Of a stretch of DNA of 11,153 nt, positions 1 through 5,805 are shown one piece after another. The stretch lies in contig CAMLCH010000044.1 in assembly GCA_946478525.1 (NCBI GenBank), positions 1-11,153 of the forward strand. The letters are read 5' to 3'. The position numbers and the translations under genes are program-made. How positions within the stretch are numbered: the first letter of the stretch is position 1; every line of letters starts with the position of its first letter. The notes below the pieces were generated by a model. That model was not told the origin of the DNA. It searched no databases and saw only the letters and a program-made list of their open reading frames with translations. The stretch comes from Snodgrassella alvi_G (GTDB taxonomy: Bacteria > Pseudomonadota > Gammaproteobacteria > Burkholderiales > Neisseriaceae).

Positions 1-388
1 TATTAAATTTGTCTAATAAATAATTTGTAAAATACACATATAAACTCCCTTTTCCAAAGTATTTTTTTGATTCAATTTCGTTTTTAACAAATATGGCTTT
101 TGCTCTATCAATAATGATTGTATCTCCAGTAAATTTTATATCTAATTTTTTAAATTTATCTACATCTTCTTGTTCTATTGGTTTGTCAAAAAATCGTACC
201 ACATCCACTAGTTCCCAACAAATTGTATCTTTGGCATCAATATTTTTTAATTGTGCTGTTTTATTTAATGATTCGTCTTTAAATACTTTAGTACCAAAAT
301 TATTATTTAACTTCTCATTACCTTTACACCCTACAAAAACCATCGTTAGGATAATGATTATTATTTTACATAATTTATGTTGTCTCAT
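1..388 (-). CDS. Partial lipoprotein of unknown function, possible immunity protein (3' end off the window)
   Basis: Reading the minus strand from ATG at 386-388, the frame stays open for 129 codons to the window edge, so the C-terminus is missing. The N-terminus is a lipoprotein signal: basic MRQHK, a run of Ile/Leu, then VFVGC with the lipid-carrying Cys at residue 21. Phe at -3 makes the lipobox slightly atypical. Lys follows the Cys, not Asp, so by the Lol rule outer-membrane delivery is expected. The rest is charged and soluble (for example a TICWELVDVVRFFD stretch around residues 53-66); I recognise no domain. No clear Shine-Dalgarno precedes the start, but no better start exists and the signal peptide begins there. 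It lies 10 bases after the stop of a degraded GH24 lysozyme on the same strand, so the two were probably co-transcribed. An immunity role against that lysozyme is inference only. A 105-codon plus-strand frame at 93-410 is its antisense shadow. Confidence 0.8.
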   Translation of the reverse strand, partial: MRQHKLCKIIIIILTMVFVGCKGNEKLNNNFGTKVFKDESLNKTAQLKNIDAKDTICWELVDVVRFFDKPIEQEDVDKFKKLDIKFTGDTIIIDRAKAIFVKNEIESKKYFGKGSLYVYFTNYLLDKFN

Positions 389-398
389 TTTATTTATT

Positions 399-960
399 TT
401 AATGTTCTGAATTAGATATAGTATTTTCAAACATATTATTTTCCGCTTTTCATCTCATTACTAAACCTTTGATCCCACCATTAGTAATATCAGTAAATTT
501 ATCATCTCTTTCTAAATATTTTTTAGCATTGATATTTTTTTATTTTATTTTCACCTGTATTTAAATAATTTTCTTTATTATTATAAATTAAACTCACTTA
601 AAGCATCAAATTCATACTGATATAGATTTACTTTTATCTCACTTTGTATCGCCTTTTCATATTTAATTATTTTTTCTCAAAATAGTTGAAAAGCCCTTTA
701 TAGAGTAATTTTCTCGGTAAATTCTTTCCAAGTTATTTCTGTTTTTGCTATATATTCTTTGTTTAGGCTAGAAACACTATTTTAGCTATTTAGTATCCAT
801 AGTCAATGGTGGCATAACCTTCTGAAGCATCGTAAATTTTTGATTTAAACTCTTTAAAATAATTTTTAAACGATTTTATCTTGTCTGTTGCTTTCAAACT
901 TTTTAGATCTATTCTGCCATCGTTTGTTTTTTTATTCTTTTAAATATTAAAAAAATTCAT
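399..960 (-). pseudogene. Degraded GH24 phage-type lysozyme (muramidase)
   Basis: No single frame is open, but successive minus-strand frames give the GH24 lysozyme motifs in order. Bases 939-793 encode NDGRIDLKSL, then KSKIYDASEGYATIDYGY (compare T4 lysozyme KIYKDTEGYYTIGIGH). Bases 781-701 encode ITWKEFTEKITL. Bases 676-584 encode KYEKAIQSEIKVNLYQYEFD and ALSEFNL. Bases 530-402 encode TDITNGGIKGLVMR, a TGA, then KAENNMFENTISNSEH, matching the C-terminal GGxxxGLVxRRxAE signature. Lesions include a TAA six codons after the ATG at 960, a TAA at 790-792, frame changes near 782, 700-680 and 581-530, and a TGA at an expected Arg. Aligned on KIY with T4 lysozyme, Lys stands at the catalytic Glu position (a Glu is one residue off) and Ala at the catalytic Asp, while Thr is kept. 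The intact protein would have had about 180 residues and hydrolysed peptidoglycan. Phage endolysin or type VI effector origin cannot be separated here. Confidence 0.85.
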
Positions 961-1012
961 CAACAATCAAGTTGATTGAAAAATATAGCAATAATTGAGA
1001 AAGTTGCTTAAG

Positions 1013-1050
1013 AAAAAATAAAGCGCAATCGTGTGATTACGCTTTATTTT
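1013..1050 (-). terminator. Rho-independent terminator of tRNA-Thr
   Basis: The arms AAAATAAAGCG and CGCTTTATTTT (1015-1025 and 1040-1050) pair around an inner AATC/GATT stem with one C/A mismatch. On the minus strand the hairpin is followed by a run of six T (complement of 1013-1018). It begins six bases after the CCA end of the tRNA gene, so it ends that transcript. Confidence 0.8.
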
Positions 1051-1055
1051 ATATT

Positions 1056-1131
1056 TGGTGCCGGTACCAAGAGTCGAACTCGGGACCTTCTGATTACAAG
1101 TCAGCTGCTCTACCAACTGAGCTATACCGGC
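1056..1131 (-). tRNA. tRNA-Thr (anticodon UGU)
   Basis: The 76-nt minus-strand sequence folds as a complete cloverleaf. The acceptor arms GCCGGTA (1131-1125) and TACCGGC pair over all seven bases, followed by discriminator A and an encoded CCA (1056-1058). The D-arm holds AGCTCAGTTGGTAGAGC, the anticodon stem-loop is CTGACTTGTAATCAG with TGT at 1098-1096 (tRNA positions 34-36), and the T-loop is GTTCGACTC. It reads ACA and, by wobble, other Thr codons. It is a single gene with its own promoter and terminator. It separates the very AT-rich, decayed left region from the ordinary genes to the right; I see no repeated tRNA 3' end that would mark an attachment site. Confidence 0.97.
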
Positions 1132-1143
1132 TAAGAGATGCGC

Positions 1144-1172
1144 ATTATGCTCAATTTCTCGGAAAGATGCAA
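1144..1172 (-). promoter_or_regulatory. Sigma70-type promoter of tRNA-Thr
   Basis: On the minus strand, TTGCAT (1172-1167) and CATAAT (1149-1144) are separated by exactly 17 bases. Transcription would start near 1136-1137, five or six bases before the mature tRNA. The segment between the -10 box and the start is GCGCAT; GC-rich discriminators are typical of stable-RNA promoters under stringent control. Boxes and spacing are seen; the regulation is inferred. Confidence 0.7.
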
Positions 1173-1291
1173 GCGCTTTAACGATTAAATTTTGTATTTT
1201 TATTTAATTTGTTGATTTAAATATTAATATAAAAAAATAGCATTTATATTGAGACTGACATAACCTAACTTATTTGATGGCTGAATTGTAT

Positions 1292-1320
1292 TATAATCTG
1301 AAAGTTTGTTTTTCAGGAGT
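1292..1320 (+). promoter_or_regulatory. -10 box and ribosome binding site of the uracil permease gene
   Basis: A consensus TATAAT at 1292-1297 lies 30 bases before the permease ATG. No good -35 hexamer stands at 16-18 bases; the best is CTTATT or ACTTAT. A start near 1304 would leave a leader of about 24 bases holding AGGAGT (1315-1320), seven bases before the start codon. The leader is too short to hold a riboswitch or attenuator if this is the only promoter. Confidence 0.5.
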
Positions 1321-1327
1321 CCTGTAA

Positions 1328-2548
1328 ATGGGGCATCAACTTAAATTAGCAATTGCCGGTGCGCAAATTTTATTTGTTGCATTTGGTGCCATGGTATTGG
1401 TTCCATTACTTACCGGTCTCAATCCTGCTTTGGCTCTTTTGGGTGCTGGAGTAGGGACGTTATTATTTCAACTTTGTACTAAACGTAAAGTACCCATTTA
1501 TCTGGGGTCTTCTTTTGCTTTTATTGCACCGATTATTTATGCCATGCAAGAGTGGGGCATCTCTTCAACAATGTTTGGATTGTTTGCTGCTGGCTTTATG
1601 TATTTTGTTTTTGCTGCATTGATTAAGTGGCGGGGACTGGGTGCAGTACATCGTTTGCTACCGCCAGTGGTAATTGGTCCGGTGATTATGGTGATTGGGT
1701 TATCGGTAGCTGTGGTGGCCAGTAATATGGCAATGGGTAAATCTGGGGATCAGCAAGTCTTTAACTATACCCATTCTTTATTACTCTCTGGTTTTACCTT
1801 TGCTGTCACAGTAATAGTGACCGTATTTGGTTCCAAAATGATGCGTTTAATTCCTATTTTAATTGGTGTGGCGGCTGGTTATATTCTGGCATTAATAACC
1901 GGTATGGTAGATACCAGTGCCATGGCTGCTGCACCATGGTTTGCTGTGCCACATTTTATTACGCCACAAATAAACTGGCAGGCTGCCTTGTTTATGTTAC
2001 CAGTTGCTATTGCCCCGGCTATTGAGCATATCGGCGGTATTATGGCAATCAGTAAAGTAACCGGTGAGGATTATGTTCAATCGCCCGGTTTACACCGAAC
2101 GTTATTCGGTGATGGTCTGGGCGTTTGTGTGGCCGGTCTAATCGGCGGTCCTCCGGTAACGACTTATGGAGAAGTAACCGGTGCGGTAATGATTACCAAA
2201 AACAGCAATCCGGTGATTATGACCTGGGCGGCGATATTTGCTATTTTTATGGCTTTTTTTGGCAAATTTAACGCCTTTTTAAGCTCTATTCCTTTACCAG
2301 TCATGGGCGGAATTATGTTGCTGTTATTTGGTACGATTGCTTCACTTGGGCTGAAAACCTTAATTGATGCCAAGGTGGATCTAATGTTGCCAAGAAATTT
2401 GGTGATTGTTAGTTCTGTTCTGACTGTGGGTATTGGGGGTATGGTCGTTAAAATTGGCAGTATGGCCTTTGCAGGAGTTGGATTATGTGCTTTGTTAGCC
2501 ATTTTGTTGAATTTGATTTTGCCCCAACCTGTTGCTGAATCGGAATAA
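1328..2548 (+). CDS. uraA: Uracil permease, NCS2 (nucleobase:cation symporter 2) family
   Basis: This 406-residue inner-membrane protein is hydrophobic throughout, as expected for the 14-TM NCS2 fold, and close in length to E. coli UraA (429). Shared family landmarks are FGAMVLVPLL near residue 19, YLGSSFAFIAPI at 58-69, the IEH motif with Glu233, PGLHRTLFGDGL at 253-264, TTYGEVTGAVMIT with Glu282, and IPLPVMGGIMLLL at 321-333. Glu233 and Glu282 correspond to the nucleobase-binding/proton-coupling Glu241 and Glu290 of UraA. The UraA His245 position holds Gly237, so specificity could differ (uracil is likely; xanthine or another base is possible). By family it takes up nucleobase with protons for salvage. 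The gene is transcribed alone between its own -10 box and a strong terminator. AGGAGT seven bases upstream supports the start. It has no pyrimidine-pathway neighbours here. Confidence 0.88.
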   Translation: MGHQLKLAIAGAQILFVAFGAMVLVPLLTGLNPALALLGAGVGTLLFQLCTKRKVPIYLGSSFAFIAPIIYAMQEWGISSTMFGLFAAGFMYFVFAALIKWRGLGAVHRLLPPVVIGPVIMVIGLSVAVVASNMAMGKSGDQQVFNYTHSLLLSGFTFAVTVIVTVFGSKMMRLIPILIGVAAGYILALITGMVDTSAMAAAPWFAVPHFITPQINWQAALFMLPVAIAPAIEHIGGIMAISKVTGEDYVQSPGLHRTLFGDGLGVCVAGLIGGPPVTTYGEVTGAVMITKNSNPVIMTWAAIFAIFMAFFGKFNAFLSSIPLPVMGGIMLLLFGTIASLGLKTLIDAKVDLMLPRNLVIVSSVLTVGIGGMVVKIGSMAFAGVGLCALLAILLNLILPQPVAESE

Positions 2549-2576
2549 AAAACACAACATAATTAATTATTTAAGC

Positions 2577-2610
2577 AAAAGTCGTCATATGGTAACTATG
2601 GCGACTTTTT
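2577..2610 (+). terminator. Rho-independent terminator after the uracil permease gene
   Basis: A 13-bp stem pairs AAAAGTCGTCATA (2577-2589) with TATGGCGACTTTT (2597-2609), one pair being T-G, around a seven-base loop, and runs into T5. It lies 28 bases after the permease stop. The A-run on the left arm would also give a T-run on the other strand, but no minus-strand gene needs it. Confidence 0.9.
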
Positions 2611-2763
2611 ACTTTTATTGATTTTATTTACATTATTAAATTAATTTGCTGGTAAATATACCTAATTAAATATCTAATTACTTATCTAGGGTAACTATTA
2701 CTAAGTTTAAAATATCGTTAGCAGAAATTAATTAAATGTTTTAGAATTGTCAGATAAGATAAC

Positions 2764-2807
2764 AAACGCCTATCCACTGTTTACCAGGATTAATGGATGG
2801 CGTTTTT
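2764..2807 (+). terminator. Terminator-like hairpin in the leader region of the efflux operon
   Basis: AAACGCC (2764-2770), a bulged T and ATCCA pair with TGGATGGCGTTT (2794-2805) around a 17-base loop, and the stem continues into T5 (2803-2807). The shape is that of an intrinsic terminator on the plus strand. No coding region ends between the permease terminator and this hairpin, so the RNA it would end is unknown: a short RNA starting in 2611-2760, or a leader in which it acts as an attenuator. It sits 42 bases before the efflux pump start codon. The rest of 2611-2849 is AT-rich and I find no convincing promoter in it. Confidence 0.6.
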
Positions 2808-2849
2808 GCTTAAGCGATTAAAACTATTTGTCATTTTAGACACTGACTT

Positions 2850-4532
2850 ATGTCAAATACTAATGTATATCTGTTAAAACCACACGAACGCCCGATGATG
2901 GCAGGATCACCCTCGTTTCCAGATCATCCATTCAAACGTCGTATCTGGTATGCCATCATCGGCGTAATTGTTGGTTTAACAGCTGGATTTACCAATGGGA
3001 TGCTGCTGGCTAATATTCCGCAGATACAGGGCTATTTAGGATTGTCACCTGTTCAGGGCGGTTGGGTACTGGTTTCCTACTACATGTCCAGTGCCATTAT
3101 TAGTGTTTTATTATTTAAAATTCGTCAGGTTTTTGGCCTGCCACGTTATGTGCGCTATATCGTTTTAGGGTTGATTTTAACTAACTGCATGCAGTTTTTT
3201 GTCCATGATTATTATATGGAGCTGTTTGCCCGTGGCATCAGCGGTTTGGTTGGTGGTAGTTTAAACAGTATGGCGATGTATTATATGATGCAGGCAATGC
3301 CTACCGTTCATCGTGCCAAAGGTATTATTCTGGGTTTAGGCCTAACACAATTGAGCCAGCCTATTGCTCGGGTTATTTCCCCGCTGATTCTACAATATGA
3401 GCAATTTCAGCTGATCTTCAGTTTTCAGCTGGGTATGGCATTGATTGTATCTGCCGCTGTATGGTTATTACCCATTCCTTCCGGTTATCTGCAAAAATCC
3501 TTTGAAAAAATTGATCTTATTAGTTTCCCATTGATGAGTACCGGCATAGCTTTAATTTGTGCCGGTGCTGTTCAGGGACGGATTGTCTGGTGGGATAAAA
3601 ACTGGATCGGTTATCTTTTTCTGGCAGGCTTTGTTTGCTGCATGATTTCCGCCATCATCGAATATAACCGCAAGAATCCGATGCTTGATATTAAATGGAT
3701 ACTTCATTCCAATGGTATGTTGCAAGTATTGGTATTTGGTTCACTGATCCGTGTTGCTTTATCCGAGCAGAATATGGGTGCTGCTGGTTTAATGACGGTT
3801 TTAGGATTAAGCAGTGATCAAATGATACATTTTTATACTGTCATATCGATTGGTGCTTTATGTGGACTTTTATGTAGTACTTTTGCTTTTAAAGTTACCG
3901 ATATCAAATTTCCATTAGTCGTTTCTTTTGCCATTATTGCCATAGCTTCGTTTATAGAAATTGGCCAGAACCAATGGTCAAGACCAGTTAATTTTTATCT
4001 ACCGGAATTTCTGATCGCCTTTGCTTCATTATTTTTCTTTGGTCCGGTAATGATGGAAGGCATGATCCGTGCTCTGGCTAAGGGATCGGATTATATTATG
4101 AGTTTCAGTGCTGTATTTGGTTTTTCACAGACAGTTGGTGGTTTGACCGGATCTGCTTTATTAAATGCTTTTCTTACCATTCGAACTCGGGTCCATTTAA
4201 TCAATAGTGCTGATGGTTCTAATTTATCTGATCCATTAGTCAATCAATTAGTGCAACAAAATGCTGCCGCTGTACAACGTTTCAGTACTGATAATATCTG
4301 GAATCATGCTTATGGTGTCAGCAAAATAATCCAGCAAGATGTTGCTTTGGCACAAATAGCAGCTTATAACGATCTGTTTGTTACTGTCGGTATCGGTTCT
4401 TTAATCTGTTTTTTAGTAGTTGGTGGCCATCGCTGGTGGCATAAAATTCGTGGTACCAATCCTCTTGATCGCGAATTAAAGTATTTCGCGGCAGCTGTAC
4501 AACGAGCAAAACAACAATTGTCAAAATCGTAA
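2850..4532 (+). CDS. MFS multidrug efflux transporter, DHA2/EmrB-like (14 TM)
   Basis: This inner-membrane proton antiporter is the pump component of a tripartite efflux system. The 560-residue protein has about 14 hydrophobic segments, the first at 32-54 and the last near 508-526, as in the DHA2 family (EmrB is 512 residues). A hydrophilic periplasmic-type insert at about 447-505 contains the HL...DP..NQLVQQ pattern seen before the last helix of EmrB relatives, and the C-terminal tail is basic. The classic MFS motif A is not recognisable (LLFKIRQVFGLPRYVR occupies its place, 88-102) and the GPxxGG antiporter motif C is replaced by LTQLSQPIARVISP (165-178), so this is a divergent branch. The ATG is used because the frame and the family-like N-terminus fit, but no Shine-Dalgarno is visible upstream. 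The adaptor gene follows after about 16 bases. Substrate unknown; hydrophobic drugs or fatty acids are possible by analogy with EmrAB/FarAB. Confidence 0.85.
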   Translation: MSNTNVYLLKPHERPMMAGSPSFPDHPFKRRIWYAIIGVIVGLTAGFTNGMLLANIPQIQGYLGLSPVQGGWVLVSYYMSSAIISVLLFKIRQVFGLPRYVRYIVLGLILTNCMQFFVHDYYMELFARGISGLVGGSLNSMAMYYMMQAMPTVHRAKGIILGLGLTQLSQPIARVISPLILQYEQFQLIFSFQLGMALIVSAAVWLLPIPSGYLQKSFEKIDLISFPLMSTGIALICAGAVQGRIVWWDKNWIGYLFLAGFVCCMISAIIEYNRKNPMLDIKWILHSNGMLQVLVFGSLIRVALSEQNMGAAGLMTVLGLSSDQMIHFYTVISIGALCGLLCSTFAFKVTDIKFPLVVSFAIIAIASFIEIGQNQWSRPVNFYLPEFLIAFASLFFFGPVMMEGMIRALAKGSDYIMSFSAVFGFSQTVGGLTGSALLNAFLTIRTRVHLINSADGSNLSDPLVNQLVQQNAAAVQRFSTDNIWNHAYGVSKIIQQDVALAQIAAYNDLFVTVGIGSLICFLVVGGHRWWHKIRGTNPLDRELKYFAAAVQRAKQQLSKS

Positions 4533-4548
4533 CAATGACAGGATGATC

Positions 4549-5805
4549 ATGAATAACACACATCAGAATGAATCAACCCAAGCTGAAGAGAATAAGATTA
4601 AACAGCAAGATACAAATGATCAATCACATTCTAAAGCTGATCAGGAAGCCGGTTCCTCAGCTTCTGCACAGAATAATCATAGACAAACAAGTGACCAAGC
4701 TGTAGAAAGCGATCCGGCAAAAACCACCTCTGCACCGACAAATTCAAGTACATATTGGCAACCACCAAAACGAAAATGGATTGTTACGGCCGTTTTGGTA
4801 CTCATTTTATTGCTTGGTTTGTTAATGATTTTGCGGGCATGGCAATTGCCACCATTTCGAAATTCGATGGTTTCAACCGATAATGCCTATGTACGTGGTC
4901 AAACTACAGTTATTAGTCCGCAAGTTACTGGTTATGTTACGAAGGTTTATGTACAGGATTTTGATGATGTCAAAGCAGGCCAGCCTCTGATACAAATTGA
5001 TGACCGAATCTATAAGCAAAGAGTGGCAGCTGCTGCTGCCGGTATCAATTTGCAGGATAGTTCACTAGCTAATTTTGATCAGAATCGTCGCAGTAAGGAA
5101 GCAGCATTGGCTGCACGCGAAGCCAATATTGCCAATGCTAAAGCGCAGCTTGAGAAAGCTCAGGCAGATATGAATCGTGTCAATATATTGGTTGCAGATG
5201 GCTCTTTATCTTTGCGGGAACGCGATCAAACGCGTGCAGCTTTAAAACAGGCACAAACAGCTGTTAAAGAAGCACAGGCACAATATCGGGTGGCTCAGGA
5301 GGATCTGAAAAGTATTCATGTTGGTAAAGGCGGACTTAAAGCAAACGTGGACAATGCCCGGGCACAATTGGGGCTGGCAGAAATTGATTTATCTAATACC
5401 ATTGTACGTGCCCCTGAAAACGGGCGTTTAAGTGAGATCAGTGTCAAAAACGGACAATTAGTCAATGCAGGTACGCAGTTGATGTTTTTAGTGCCTAAGC
5501 GCAAATGGGTGGTGGCTAATTTCAAAGAGGCGCAAACTGCAAATATACGAGTTGGTCAGCCAGCTTGGTTTAAAGTGGATGCACTTAACCATGTAAAAAT
5601 TAAAGGGTATGTGGAAAAAATATCTCCGGCGGCTGGTAGTGAATTTTCAGCAATTAAACCGGATACGACAACTGGTAATTTTGTTAAAGTACCACAGCGC
5701 ATAGCTGTGCGCATTCGTATTGATGATAAAACCGAGCTTTTCGAACGTTTACGACCCGGTATGTCGGTAGAAGTAAGTATTGATACCAGTAAGGTAAAAT
5801 CATGA
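4549..5805 (+). CDS. HlyD/EmrA-family membrane fusion protein (efflux periplasmic adaptor)
   Basis: This adaptor joins the MFS pump to the outer-membrane channel across the periplasm. Numbering from an upstream ATG at 4543 (420 residues): a polar, Gln/Ser-rich cytoplasmic tail to about 75, one TM helix at about 79-100 (WIVTAVLVLILLLGLLMILR), STDNAYVRGQ at 111-120, then a lipoyl half-motif ending DVKAGQPLIQIDD (142-154). A heptad-rich alpha hairpin spans about 155-285. The second lipoyl half is IVRAPENGRLSEISVKNGQL (287-306), followed by a beta-barrel domain with RPGMSVEVSID near the end (404-414). The start at 4549 is preferred over 4543: AGGA at 4540-4543 sits five bases before it, and 4543 has no Shine-Dalgarno. 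That gives 418 residues. The gene is in one operon with the pump upstream and overlaps the channel gene downstream by ATGA, implying translational coupling. Confidence 0.9.
   Translation: MNNTHQNESTQAEENKIKQQDTNDQSHSKADQEAGSSASAQNNHRQTSDQAVESDPAKTTSAPTNSSTYWQPPKRKWIVTAVLVLILLLGLLMILRAWQLPPFRNSMVSTDNAYVRGQTTVISPQVTGYVTKVYVQDFDDVKAGQPLIQIDDRIYKQRVAAAAAGINLQDSSLANFDQNRRSKEAALAAREANIANAKAQLEKAQADMNRVNILVADGSLSLRERDQTRAALKQAQTAVKEAQAQYRVAQEDLKSIHVGKGGLKANVDNARAQLGLAEIDLSNTIVRAPENGRLSEISVKNGQLVNAGTQLMFLVPKRKWVVANFKEAQTANIRVGQPAWFKVDALNHVKIKGYVEKISPAAGSEFSAIKPDTTTGNFVKVPQRIAVRIRIDDKTELFERLRPGMSVEVSIDTSKVKS

Noticed and set aside
93..410. Plus-strand open frame of 105 codons
   Set aside because: It is antisense to the lipoprotein frame on the minus strand, which has a start, lipoprotein signal and protein-like composition; the plus-strand product is Ser/Leu/Phe-rich with no recognisable feature.
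964..978. Short palindrome CAATCAAGTTGATTG upstream of the lysozyme remnant
   Set aside because: A 7-bp inverted repeat in very AT-rich DNA is weak evidence for an operator, and no promoter could be placed around it.
2164..2502. Minus-strand open frame inside the uracil permease gene
   Set aside because: Shadow of a well-supported NCS2 gene; no ribosome site or family likeness. The same holds for frames at 4381-4563, 5316-5525 and 6653-6874 (minus) and 8731-10128 (plus, inside pilY1).
2652..2663. Small inverted repeat GGTAAATATACC
   Set aside because: Only four paired bases on each side; expected by chance in AT-rich spacer.
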